64,000 nucleotides of DNA from Lepidostoma basale (GCA_022606425.2 JAHDVF020001468.1:2211001-2275000); one strand, 5' to 3'; numbered from the stretch's first letter, positions 21,401 to 36,400 are shown. Numbers and translations: made by a program. Notes: generated from the letters alone by a model not told the origin.

Positions 21401-24400
21401 CTGTAATCAAAGCATAATACAAAAAACATAATTTTCTTGATATAAAGACTAATATTGAAATGATCTCAGTGTCTCCGCTTTTAATGATCAAAGGAAAACT
21501 TGCTTATTATTTTGAACAACATTTTTCCCTCTGCAAAATGCATTAGGACGGATGATTTTGCAAATAAATGTGTTTTCAAACAAACATTATGTACACAATT
21601 TTTTCATCAAATTTTTGTAAAGTTCCCATCTGAGAGATTAATATCTAGGTCGACAATTTGTTACTCCGAAGTGGGTATGTTATTAAATAATTTTAATGAT
21701 TTACATGTTTTTATATATTGATTGATTTTTTTAAATAGAAAATTAGCACTCCTGTTTTCACACAAATGAGAATCATTTTACACAATATTATTTTGAATTA
21801 TCTCCCGGTGTATCATCCACATACACATTTTGTGGATAGACTTCACTTGACTATTTTGCTATATGTGTGCCAGACATCTTGAACCTCTGATGTAGGAATT
21901 AGCTTGACTGTTAAGAAATGTACATTTCTTCTTCTTTGCTGCAGACCTGTGTGGTATGTTCTCCGGAGGGTTACTTCTCCTGCAAGGTGAAATCCCAACC
22001 GTGCTTTCTCCTTTAGGAGATCTTCCATGAGGACAAGTCCAGTAAGCCTGATTATGTAGTCCATTATAGAGGAGACTGGTGGTGTCCATTATTTGGACAT
22101 GAACATAACGGTCCCTTTTTGGCTGTCTGCTCCATCTTCATACTTTGAATAAGAATACACTTTGTTTATTTTAAATAAGTAAAATACATCCTAAACATCT
22201 TCTCTACACAATTAGATTGATAAAACGCCACCCCAGATGATGAGGGTTGAGGGTATAATTCTGACTAATAAAAAGGTACTTTATATTCCCTTAATTAATT
22301 ATTTTGGTTTATTTATCTATAATATTATAATTCAAGAATTAACTTATTCAAATAATCTAATTAAATTGGTTCATTCATGGAAAGATTGAATGAAGAAGGA
22401 ATGGTAAATAAAGCACACATTATCGATGTGAACAGGAAATATAAGAAGATCGAAGAAGACTTGCCATGATTAAAGCAAACAATTATTAAATAGAGGCTTC
22501 ATAAGTAAGTCAGAGAAATTGACGTGCGTACATTACACTTTGTATGAATGTTGAGTAATCAAGAGAAGTCTGTCAGGAAAGAACTATACTCATATACAGA
22601 TAGGATGGACTGCCATACTGCTCTGTCGTGACATGCCTCTCTAGAACCTCTACATTCATACATCGTAACATGCATGCTCGTTGATTTTTACGAATTTGAA
22701 TGTGTCCGCCTTTTACTATTTGATTAATTTGGTTATGCCATGCTTTCTTTGATCTTCCACGGTTTCTCTTTTAACTCACACTTTTTGTATACAAAATTTT
22801 AACCATTCTTCTCTCGTCCATTCGTTCCATATGTCGGAACCATCTCGGGGATCCTTTTTTAATTTTACTTATGGACAAGGATCTTCTGGCTTACAGAGGT
22901 TCAGCTCTAATGGCTATTCCTCTTATGTCTGTAGGAAAAATTGTTGGAAAAGTGATTTGGTAGTTGTTTTATGATGGGACTAAATGTATGGCCCGGAGTG
23001 TCCCTCTGAAAGAGGGCAAGGGGGGAATTTAGGGTTTATGATAAAGTCTTACATTATTGTCAGGGAATGGAAGACCAGTTGGGGGAGGAATCCTGGACGT
23101 CTTCATCTCTAGGAAAGAAGATCCCGCGCTTCTGTGCACAGTAACTGATATAGGATTATCTGACCACAAACTGTTACGCACAGAAATGGAGCTAAACCCC
23201 CCAAGGCCAACTTTCAGGAAAGTAATTTCTAGGTCGTGGAGGACTTTTGACATAGAGGGTTTTATAAAAGATTTGACCAATTCCCCTCTGTGTGACTCTT
23301 CTACTATCTCCACGTCTCCTCTAAATGACCTAGTTAACTTATACAATAGTGTTCTAACATCGCTCCTTGATAAGTTTGCCCCAGTGTCCACAAAAACTTG
23401 CCGGATTCGCACGTCAGAGGTGTGGTTTGACAATGAGTGTAGAAAGCGGAAGAGAGAAATGCGAAGGCTGGAACGAAGTTTTCGAAGTGGTGAAATACCA
23501 AGAGATACGTGGATAATATCCCAAAAATTCTACCGAACAATGGTAAAAGCAAAGAGAGCTGATTTCTGGAGGGACAAAATAACTGCAGAAAAGAAAAATC
23601 CCAGAAGCCTCTGGAAATCAGTTCGATCCGTGCTTGCCAACACCCATCAACAAACCGTGACGTCACTATCTCCTACGGACTTCGCATCACACTTTGAAGA
23701 AAAAGTGAACTCCATTCGCGCATCAACCATTACAGCCCCATCACCGTTCTTCTCCGAGAATACTGGAGGGAGCCTCCTTAAGTTTACGGACACTGACCTA
23801 GCTTTAATAACAAAACTAATATTAGGATCGCCCAATAAGCAATGCTCACTTGATCCGATCCCGACATGGTTACTAAAAAAGTGCTGTCATCAACTTGCCC
23901 CAATATTGTTAAATATATTTAATAAATCTCTTCGAACCGGCCAAGTTCCCGAACCACTTAAGATGGCAATTGTCACTCCCCTTCTCAAAAAATCTCAATT
24001 AGATTCTGAAAATCTAGTAAATTATCGTCCGGTCTCAAATTTGCCTTTCATTTCCAAATTATTAGAAAAAATTGTAGCCAGCCAAATCAATTCCCACCTC
24101 ACAGCAAATGATCTATTATCAAAATTCCAGTCTGCATACAGACCTAATCATTCAACGGAAACAGGACTTCTTCGTATCATGTCGGATCTGGTATTAGCTA
24201 ATGAATCGGGCAAGTTAGCACTGCTTTCTTTACTAGATATGAGTGCTGCTTTTGATACCATCGATCATTCTTACCTCATTAAACGGCTCGAGACTACTTA
24301 CGGTTTCACAGGCAATACAATAGAGTGGATAACTTCATATCTGTCGGATCGCTCACAAGCAGTTCAGGTCGCAGGGAAAATATCGTCTTTTTTCACCCTC

Positions 24401-27400
24401 AAATCTGGTGTTCCGCAAGGTTCAGTGCTAGGCCCGATATTATTTATAATGTTCACTAATGACATTGTCAAAATAATTGATTCATTTGGTCTGCTGTCTC
24501 ATTGCTATGCTGACGACCAGCAAATTTATTTCTTTTGTGACCCTCATAACATCAGCCATCTAAAATCTATAACTTTAAAGTGCATTGAAGCTATATCGAA
24601 TTGGATGGCCTCAAATAAATTAAAATTAAACCCTTCCAAAACGGAATTTCTCTGGACCGCCTCAATGAAGCGCCAGCACTTAGTCGATCATGCTCCGATA
24701 TCAACATTCGGAATTGACATCATCCCTAATAACTCCATAAAACTTCTTGGAGTCAACTTCGAAGCAGATCTCTCATTAAAAACCCAAATAAATAAGACAG
24801 TGAGCGCCAGCTTCTTTCACCTAAGGCAGCTCAAAGCAATCAAAAGAAATATTCCCACTGATGCATTAAAAACACTTGTTAATTCCTTCGTCGTATCTCG
24901 ACTCGACTATTGCAACGGCATATATGCCAACATACCCAAGAAACAAACGAACAAACTTCAATCCGTTTTCAATGCGGCAGCACGACTTATAAAAGGTGTT
25001 CCAAAAAACTCGCATATTTCACAACATCTAAAAGATCTTCATTGGCTCAAGTGTCCTGAAAGAATCCAGTATAAACTATGCTGGACGGTTTTTAAAGCGC
25101 TTCACGGAATGGCACCAGCCTATATATCTGAACTTTGTGTTGCTGATAGCCCTAACTTGCGGCAATCTACGCTTCGATCAGCAAACTCCTCGGCAATAGG
25201 CAGATTAGTTGAGCCAAAGCGCAACCCCGGACAAATTTCGGAGATCGGGCCTTCGCAGTGGCAGGTCCGTCCGCCTGGAATATGCTTCCTGCACGCCTCA
25301 GATGCATTGACAATCCGACAGACTTTAAATCTCACCTAAAACCCACCTTTTCAAAATATCCCATAAAATGTAAACAACGGTTATCTGATTGCTGGTGTCA
25401 CATGCAGCTCTCATGACTAAAAACACTGTCAAAGCGCCCTTGAGGTGAGCTATTCACGAAAACGGCGCTATACAAATTAGCCTAATTATTATTATTATAG
25501 TTAGGGTTGGGATTGTATTTATAAAAAGTGTCTGTTCCCGAGGGGAAGAGTGCCTAGATGAAATTGTGGTAGGAGATAGCATCCTGCGTGAGACCATTTT
25601 GTTTGGCGGAGTACGTAGTGGGCTATCGGGGAGAATTTTTTTTTTATCTGAATTGATTGCGGGAGGGGTAAAGGACTGAATGATGATGGATAACTTGGTG
25701 GTAAAAGGTACAATCATTTCCCTTACATTTCTTCCTTATGACATCGTTCGGTATTTTATCATACAGGTATATCGTTTACCCTCACATTCTTCACAGTGAT
25801 CTCATTTCTACGGTATTTATCCTACTTTCATCCTTCTTTTGCGAGCTCCAAGCTTCACTTCTATACATGAGGGTTAGCACTAGAACTCCATTGTGTACTT
25901 TCATCTTTGCTTTAGTAGATATATTTCTATTTCGAAATTAACAAGTCTTAGTAAAGTGTTTATGGAATTGGACATGGATCTTCTGACTTCTTACGTCTGT
26001 TGGAAAAATGATTTGGAGCTTGTGCTAGGGAAGATTTGGTTTCTCAAAAGTAATATTTATTTCGTATTGTTACGCCTTCAATATATATATTTTTTTTTCA
26101 TATAAAAATTTAATAAATTTTTTTATAAAATGTTTTTATGTTCACGAAAACAGCACTATTATTGGTTACTATCAGTATAACATATTTGTGATTTTTTTTT
26201 TATTACTAAAAGAGAGTTTTGATTTATCCAATATATAGGGCGTTTTTTTAGAGGTTTGGTTTTTAAATTGGCAACATTGTTTCTACACACTGTCAATTTG
26301 ACAGTTGATTTGTAGTCGGTACGTTTTGCCATTTCACCATGAATAGACTGACGTCAGAACAGCGTTTGCAAATTGTGAAAAATTATTTTGAAAATCATGG
26401 TTCGGTTCGCCAAACTTATCGTGCACTACGTTCATTTTACAGTCAATTACAAAATAAAATAAAAAGAGTTCCATTTTTATTAGACTTACGATCAGAAACC
26501 GCATTTAAAGACGTGATAAAACCATGTACAATTTCAAATGCTGATTATAAGGAAGGAATGTAGAGCGGAAGAAATTATTATGAACAAAATTATGAAAGGA
26601 TCACTGCGTTGGTTTGGACATATGGAACGTATGTATGAAGTAAGAATGGTTAATAAAGTATACATTAGCAATGTGAATGGGGTACGGAGTCGTGAGAGAT
26701 CGAGAAAAACTTGACATCATCAATTTAATCAAATTTTAAAGGTCGGCCATGTTAGAAGCCTTAAGAATCGACGTGCGTGTATGACTCGCTGTATAATTGT
26801 GGAGGAAACTAGAGAGGTGTGAGTAGTGTTTCGGTACATTCTATCTGCTTTTAGTTAGAAAGTTTCAATCCTGGGATTGGTTTGCTGCAATTTCTTCTAT
26901 TCTTCTCTTCCATTCTTCCCTGTCTTGTGCGGCTCTTTTGAAATTTGCATATGATGAGCAGCGCACGTCCACCAACAGGTCCTCCAGGTACTCTCGGCGT
27001 GGGCGTCCCCTAGAGTTTGTCCCCTCGGTCATACCCTCCATTATGGCATACAAGAGACCATCTTGACGTTTTACATGGCCGATCCATCTTGCACGCCTTT
27101 CGGACAAGGTCCTGAGCAGGTGCCTTCCTCCTTCGATTCCTTGAAGAACTTCCTCATTCGTGATGTGGTCTCTCCAGGAAATTCCTAATAGTCTTTTATA
27201 GGACCACATCTCAAAAGCCTTTAGTCTCCGCTTATCTCTTTCGGATAGGCACCATGTCTCGCAGCCGTACATCAAGATACTCCATACATAGGTCTTGATG
27301 AGGAGTATTCTCAGTTTTAGGTCTATATTATTTGATTCTATTATCTGCTTATTCCATAGGAAAAACGGCGCTCTATCTGCTCATCCCCTAAAGAAAACGG

Positions 27401-30400
27401 CGTGATGGTTTTTTTGTTAGCACCTAGTACTATTAGTATTTTTAACTCTTAAATATTATGTCAAGCCTCATTTTGTCTTAGTTTAACTTCAATCTCGTTT
27501 CACACTGCCATTTTTTAACTGTTTACTATTATTTCATATTTGTGGTAGCATAATATAATAAATTGGATGATTTATAGAGCGCATTTTTTATGAAAATCAT
27601 CCCAAGGGCTCGCTGTAGCTCCATTTTATGAACTAGTTAAAGATAAACATTTAAGTTAAAATAAACATTTGTCTTCAGAATTTTAAAAAAATAATTTTAA
27701 AAATAAACATTTTAGTTAAAAATAAACATTTAGTTAAAAATAATCATTTTTGTTATAAATAAAACATTTTAGTATGGGGGCTGCACCTGACGCAGTCGAT
27801 CAACAACTAGCATGTAATTGGCCTTACTTTAATTATTCTAAATGTTTTATTATAATATATATATGTTATTGATATCGCTGTATGTTATACCCTAATAAAT
27901 AAATAAATTGAAAATTTAATTCACATAATTCAGATGACACTTAATCACAATATTTGCGGTGACGTCACCTATTGACCACTTTATAATAATTTAAATAATA
28001 GATTTTTAAGTAGACATTTTTTTCTATTTAATTTGTCATAACCTCGTATTTGGTAAGAAATATAAATGTTATTAAAGCCGGTAAAAGTTTAATCAAGGTC
28101 ACAAAGTAAACTTGACTTCCGCATTATCTAATCACTCCATATTCAGCACTCTAATGTTATCTTTTGTGAAACGGGAAGGATAGTCCGCCAAACAACTTTA
28201 ATTGAAAAATATGGGGTTTCATTTATCTAGTATTGTGCTGTAATAAAGGCTCTTATCCCTATAGATAATATAGTCGGATAAAGGTATAGGATGCGCGAGA
28301 TTAAATATCTGTATACATTGTAAAACGAGATAAGATTTATTACGATTAATGATTATTTACATGAAAGTCTAAGGTAATGATTTTTCGAAAAAGAAGAAAT
28401 CATGACAGTCTGTAATATTAGCGTGAATGGTGAAATGTGGATGTGCGAGTGGAGAGGGATATTGAAAGAAGGATTGGGGCAGGCAACAAAGTGAATGGTG
28501 CACTTAAAGTTGTCATAGCAAACAAAAGCCTCTCCAAAAAAGATAAAATGGCAGTGCTAAATGGTGTTCTTGTATCGACTCTTGTGTATGAAAGCGAATC
28601 ATGGAAAAGAAGGATGATAGTAGACGAATATGCGGAAAATCTGTGTATGATAATCAAATCAAATCAGTTTATTTCATCAATAGACATTAAAAAGTTTTTT
28701 TATGACATCTATTGAGAACAGGTAAATTAATATATTGTGTATAGTACGAGTATACTTCCAGAAACGCATGAGAGATAGTTCGACATTAGGAAGACAAGAT
28801 ACTCTCCAGAATTAAGAGTATTTGCCTTTTTAACGTACTTTCACTAATATGAAAAACGTCGATCTCCGAGGAGACCGCGTTCAGCAGATTAATTGCTCTC
28901 CCATCGGTGTCACCAAAGGCAGGTTGGTTCTGGCGGCCGGTAGGTAAAACAATCTATGCTGTCCCTATCGGAGATTTCTATCGGGGACAAAAAACTGAAC
29001 ACCCTCCAGCACGGCCGAGTTCTCGAAATATCCCCTGAGTAATCTAAAGAAATGGGTATGAGAGAATATCCATGAAAATATAATAATTGAATGCGGTGCG
29101 AATGAAAGTGTTATGAACAAAATAATGAAAGAAACATAAAGATGAAATAATGAACCGACCCACTGTTCTTTCCTGACATAATTCTCTCGATCCTAAACAT
29201 TAATACATTGTGTCATGTACGCACGTAAATTTTTCCGACTCCTCACGTGGCCGACATTCAATATTGATGATGCTAAGATTTCTTCGGTCTTTCTCTATTT
29301 CTAGTTCCGTTCACATATACTTTCTTTACCATTTTTTCTTCATTTATTCTTTCCATGTACCCAAACCATCTTAATAATCTAAACAAACAAGATTGAATGA
29401 AGAAAGAACGGTAAAAGACTATATGTTATCGATGTAAATGGAACTAGAAATAGAGGAAGACCGAGGAAAATGTGGCACGATCAAAATAAACCAAATTTTA
29501 CATGTCGGCCACGTGAGGAGGCGTAGAAATCGACGTCCATGCATGACACCAGTGGCGGTACTCCCATAGAAGCCCGGCTTGCGTAAGACATTTTAAATCA
29601 AAACCTCTTCTGGCTTACAGAGGTTCAGCTCTTGTGGCTATTCCTCTTACTTCTGATGGAAACATTGTTCAAAGGTGATTTGGTGGGTTGTTGGTTTATG
29701 CGGGGGCATGATTACTTAGATTTGGGGGTTTTGATTCAAAATTTCTTAGGCAAGCCGGGCTTCTGGGCTTCTATGGGAGTACCGCCACTGATGACACGGT
29801 GTATGAATGTTGAGGAAGCAAAAGAAATGTAACAGTAAAGAAAAGTGTGGAAGTCTAGTATTTCTGTCTACCCATTCGGGGAGATGGCGTGATATGGTTA
29901 GTTAGCCAGTTGAAAATTAATAAAAATCTTGTTTATCTTTTGGTGTAACTTATTCAAATCCCGTGGAGTTCTACCGGGCAACATCTTGAATCCGTCCAGA
30001 TTTGTTATGAAAATCATGTCTTATCTCCGTCTAGTATCCAGAGGTCCGTTCGTAGGTCACATGGAGTTTCTCCGTCCTGATAAACGTCGACTCTGCCATA
30101 TTTAGACCTCTCACTTAACCCTACAGTGTGCTATTTTTTTTAAATTTTAAAACAATAATAAAATTTTCAAAATAATAATAAGTGAATGCAACGCGAATGG
30201 AAGTTAAACATGGAAATTACTAAAGAGGGATAAAAGTAGAATTAATGCAGTAAAATGAGATCTCTTATACAAATGTGTGGAAAATCTGTATGATAGTGTC
30301 GAATAAAAATATAAGAAGTGAATGCAGTACGAATGATAGTTTTATGACAAAATGAAAGTAACATTAAGATGGTTTGGACACATGGAAAGAATGGTAAAAA

Positions 30401-33400
30401 AAAGTGTATGTTAACGATGTAAATGGAACTAGAAATAGATGAAGACATTAAATAAATCAAATATTGAATGTCGGCCTCGTGAGGAGTTTGAGAAATCGAC
30501 TTGCGTGCATGATATAAATGTTGCATATGAATGTTGAGGAAGCGAGAGAAGTCTGTCAGGAATGAAAAGTGCGTCAGCCTGTCTCCATTCACTGCTGGAC
30601 ATAACCCTCACCATCCCACGCCATCCTTTTCGGTCTGGCGCCAGTGTTCTCCAGGCCCTTCCCGCCGTCCGCACAATATCATCATTCCACCTGTTAGGCT
30701 GTCTCCCGACGCTTCTCCGGCCAAACCTTGGCCTCCATTTAGTAACCATCTGGCTCCATCTTCCCGTCGGCACACATGTCCAGCCCATTGCCATTTCATC
30801 TTCTCAATGCGTATCCCTATAACGGTGACTCTGGCGCGTCTTCTATAAATAGAAGGAAGTTTGGACGTATGGAAATAATGAATGAAGAAAGGAATACTAA
30901 GGAAAGTATAAGTAAACGTCATAAATGGATCAAGAAATTCATGAAGATCCAGGAAAATGTGACACTATGATATCAATCAAATATTAAATGTCGGCCACGT
31001 GAGAAGTCAGAGGATTCGAGGTGCGTGCGTTACACGATTTAAGATTGTTGAGGAAACAAGAGAAGTCTGTCAGGAATGAAAAGTGTGGCATTCCATTATT
31101 TCTACCTACCCCTTCAAGGAGACGTCGTGATGGTTAGTTGGTTCGTTAATTTTATGATATTTCTATCCGTTTATCGCTTGGTGCGCCTTCATGGACCAGG
31201 ATCACACAACTGCATCTAGAATCGGGAATCCCGATGATAGGCGAATTCATTCTGAAACTTGCCGAACGTTTTTACAAAGGACTCGCTTCACATCCTAAGC
31301 CCACAATAAAAGACTTCTCAAATTACGACCCAAACACCTCCAGCCGCCACAAGCGCCCAAAACGATCCTCCTTCAGAGGAACACTCCGAGCCACACAAAT
31401 CATGCCCCCGCTTAAACTAACATCCCACCAAATCACCTTCCAACAATGTTCCCATCAGACGTAAGAGGAATAGCCACATGAGCTGAACCTCCGTAAGCCA
31501 GAAGATCCAAATATTTTTACCAATACCAAAAGAGATTTAAAAATCGAATATGTTTTAATTTCTTCAATAACACCGGCATTGGTGATCTCTTCGCGATCGA
31601 TTAATAATTTGTCTGTGTCTTATTTATAGCATTTCTATGATTTTGTTTTGTCTACGGGGATAAAACGTTTGTTTAGAATAGATCAAATTTTAATTGTTAA
31701 TTACATATTTATTATTTATGATGTCATCCATGTTTATTACGACCAAATATTTAAATAATAAAATAAATGTTACGTTTTGACATCACAAAAATTGTTTATT
31801 CGATGTGCGTATGATTTTTTTTAACGTTCATTTTTGTTTTAATTTTTTCTTTGGTGGTAACAGTTATTGAACTAACTAACCATCACGCCGTTTCTCCGGA
31901 ACGGTATGCAGAGAGAATTGACCGCCTTACTGTTCTGTCCTAAAATACCTCTCGATATTTCTCTACATTCATACATCGTAACATCCACCTTCGTCGATTT
32001 TTTCGATTTCGAATGTGGCCGCCTTTTAGTATTTGTTAATTTGGTCATGCCATGCTTTCCTCGATCTTCCACGGCTTCTCTTTCTACTCGCACTGCTTGT
32101 ATACAACATTTTAATCAATTCATTCCATATTTCCATCTCAGCAATCCTGTTTAATTTTACTTACGATGCAATCATCTGCCTTACATTTCTTCCTTATTCC
32201 TATCATATATCGTTTTCTCGCACATTCTTCTCACTGATCTCATTTCTACGTCATTTATCCTACTTTCATCCTTCTTTTGCCAGCTCCAATCTTCACTTCC
32301 AGTTAAAATATATATATTTTTTTTCATTATTCGCAAAATATGCTCACAATAATTAAACGGGCAGCCAATCACTTTTATTCTCTTACAAAATCTATCCTGA
32401 CATACCTCTCTAGTTTCCTCCACATTCATACAGCGAGTCACACACACACACACACGTACACACACGTCAATTGTTCCGACTTCTAATATGGTCGACATTT
32501 AAAATTTCATTAATTTGGTCGCGCCATGTTTTCGTCGGTCTTCCTCGACTTCGCACACCGTTTACATCGTAAACTTTCTTAACCATTCGTACATAAACTT
32601 ATTCTGGTTGAGCTCAGCAACAGAACGTTTCATTATATCTCCTTTATCTTATTTTTGTGAATGTTATTTTTTTGCTGAAAGTGTGTTTGTTTTGTTAACG
32701 CCACCATTATTCTCATGACTCTATTTTGTCGGCAACAAGTGTCTGTTGACACGCCGAGAATAGTCACTGGAACCGCATATATCCACTTTCCAGATATCTT
32801 AGTAACAAGGCAGTCCACACACACCATCCGATGGCGACCTCATACACATCACCGAAACCTTATAATATCCCATACAATCCAAAACATCCCGCTAACAAAC
32901 ATCTTTAACGTGTTAATATTATAAATACATCCATTCAAAATAAAGTAAGATATTAAAAAAAATGTAAAAAAAAACTGACTAGCTTGCCGTCTCCCGGAAG
33001 AGTGTCATGTCGTACACCCACGTCAATTTCTCCGACTCCTCACGTGGACATTTAATATTTGATTGATTTGATCGTGTAACGTTTTCCTCGGCCTTCCTCT
33101 GTTTTTCGCTTTGTGGCTAGACATTTTAAACTAACAGATATAAAATAGTCCATTGTTTTGGCCGAAACACTATGATATTTTAACATTTTATAACTGTTAA
33201 TTCAAAAACTTTGTTTTTTATAACAAATTGTATTTATTTCACTTTACGACAGCTGTTTCATCAACCAAATGTTGACATCATCAGGACGTTAGGATATATA
33301 TTTTTGTAACACCTGATGATGTCAACATTGGTTGATGAAACAGCTGTCGTAAAGTAAAATAAATACAATTTGTGATATAAAACAAAGTTTTTGAATTAAC

Positions 33401-36400
33401 ATTTATAAGATATAAAATGGTAAAACGCTTTATATTTAACCACGGTATGGTTATTATTTATTATAATTGCTGCCAACTAGTTTCGCTTGTACCCAAGCTT
33501 CTTAATGGGGATGAAGCTTGGGTACAAGCGAAACTAGTATAATAACTATACCGTGGTTAAATAACATGAAGTGTTTTATTATTTTATATGTATAAATTAA
33601 ATTGTATAATTGTTTGATTATTACTGATATAAAAAAAATGCAGTAGAAATGAGATCTCTTAGACGAATGTGTAGATATTCTGTGTATGATAGAGTGTCGA
33701 ATAAAAATATAAGAAGTGAATGGGGTGCGAAGGATGGTGTTGTGAACAAAATAATGAAAGGATCATTAAGATGGTTTGGACATATGGAGGTAAAAAAAAA
33801 TATATGTTAACGATGTAAATTCAACCAGAAATATAGGAAGACCGAGGAAAACGTGGCACGATCAAATAAATCAAATATTGAATGTCGGCCATGTGAGGAG
33901 TTAGAGAAATCGACGCGCGTGCATGACACTATGTATGAATGTTGAGGAAGCGAGAGAAATATGTCAGGAAAGAAAAGTATTGCAGTCCGTTCTTTCTGCC
34001 TACCCCTTTGGGAAGACGGCGTGATGGTTAGTTAGTTAGTTAGTTAAAATAAAATATTGCGATTTTTTAAATATATTTCTACTATAGTTTTTATTCACTT
34101 TTCGTTCTCGAAATAAAAATAAAAGTGGAAGTAGTAATTTTTTCAAAATATTTGTGATCTGATCTGATAATATTGTGATCTGTGTGCGTTGTGTATTTTG
34201 GATCCGTTTGCGGTCTGATTATAATTCCGTCTGAAACAGCCTTTTCATTCTCCGATTCCGGAACGGCTTTCCTATTTTTACGATGTCCAGCGTTGCTACA
34301 GCAACAGGTGCCAGAATTCTCACGGAAATAGACCGACTCCGGCAAAGCGGATATTCTGGAATTATAGCAAACTTAAACCGCATTGCAATTGCTAGATTTA
34401 TCTGTGGAATGGTGTGCAGGGATAAAATTTTAAATAATTATTTTTACGATTACGATCTCTAGAAATTAGTAAATAACTTTCGAAAGTGTTTTTTAAATAG
34501 GTGAATTATAAATAAATTTCCATGATTTTTATTTATAACTAGCTTTAAAGCCGTGCCACACTGTTTTAAACAAGCTCTCCACATCGGTCTCCACCGGCGG
34601 TTTAAAACTGTGTAGACACTTGTTTGAAACCAAAATTCGTTTGACCTTCAACAAACTTTGTGGACGGACGCGCATAGTATGCGTGTGGATCCACCGTTTA
34701 AACACGCATTCCACGTGTGGAGAGCTTGTTTACAACAGTATGTGGACGCTACACCAACCGTGGGCTCCACAGATCTCCACCAAGGTCACCCCTGTGGAGA
34801 GCTTGTTTCAAACAGTGTGGCACGGCCTTTACCCAGCCACGCGGTGCAGTGGCTAAGTCTGGTTAAATGTTAAATAGTCCCAAATGGTGGTTCAATGTTC
34901 CCCAGCTGAGACCACCGGCCCACACCCAAGGCCAATCTCGTCTCGGTACTGTACCCAGCTCACCCCGATCCCTCCACACTCCTCTCTCCCCGGGTAGTCA
35001 GGTCCAAATCTTCATTCTTCATAAATGATATTGCGAAGGTGATAAACTCCTCGCGATTTCTTTTATTTGCCGATGACCTGAAATTATTCCTATAAATTAA
35101 CAATCCTGACGACTGTCTTCGCCTCCAGTCGGACATTGATAATATTGTTAACTAGAGTCACAGTAATAAAATGCACTTCAATGTCTCTAAGTACGCCATG
35201 CTATCTTTTACCAGATTATTATTATTATTATTTTGTTGAAAAAACTCCTTACATCATTACAGCGCAAGCCAAATCGATGTAAAGGGTGAAAAAAAAGAAT
35301 ATCAAAGGAAATATACATAGAACCTTATGAATAGGAAAAGCCAGTTATCTGCTTGCTGCCTTTATCATAAGGGAATTTACGAATTCGCCATAATTGCATC
35401 CAAAGAGGTCTATCTCTTCTGCAACTTCGAGAACTTCGAAGGGCCTCTGTGCGGCAATTTGGGGCATAAGATATTATTGAGAACTGTGTATCATAGATAT
35501 ACAATGAACCCAGCAATTAACACACGTATCTACGATGAAGGATCTCGGAATCATCTATGAGAATAGGCTGACATTTCGTGCACATATCGAGACGATTTGT
35601 GACATTGCACTGAGGATGTTGGGCTTCATCATTCGGGCCGGAAGAGTTTTCGGAGATCCCAATGTGCTCAGAGTCCTATACAACGCATTGGTTCGGAGCA
35701 GACTCGAAAGTGGTTCTGTGATATGGAGTCCTCACGAGGCGAGATATTCCGTTGTACTGAAGAGGGTTCAGAAAAAATTTCTGAGGTATCTCGACATGAG
35801 GGAGTATGGTAGTTATCCGTGGCTCTATCCCACGGCATTTCTTTTAGGAATGCTTGGAACCAATTCTTTACAGCTTCGAAGAGATGGGCATCTCATTACC
35901 CATTTCTTTAAATTTATCAGGGGATATTTCGAGAAGTCGGCCGTGCTAGAGGGTGTTGATCTTTTTGTCCTTGATAGATTTCTCCGACAGCGACAGCACA
36001 GATTGTTTTACCTACCGGCCACCAGAACCAATCTGCCTCTGATGACACCGGTGGGAAGAGCAATTAGTCTTCTGAACGCGGTCTTCTCGGAGATCGACGT
36101 CTTTCATATTAGTGAAGGTACGTTCAGGGGACAAATAATCTTGACTTTAGAAAGTGTCTTGTCTTCCTAATGTCGAACCATCTCTAATGCGTTCCTGGTA
36201 TTATGTTGTATTTTTATAATATTTTACCTGTACTCAATAGATGCCTTAAACATGTTGCTATTTGTAATGTCTTTTGAGTTCATATGATTTGATTTAAATT
36301 TGAAATGTACCACCACATCTTCCAAGATATTCTTTCACCACCTCAACATCCAAGAAAGACGGTGAGATAAGAATAGTTTCCGGGCTGCGTGAAAAGATTT

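Noticed and set aside
34529..34873. Several overlapping ORFs on both strands, repeated at 57283-57728
   Set aside because: All fall inside the 282-bp MITE-A copies; frames differ and none is a known protein.
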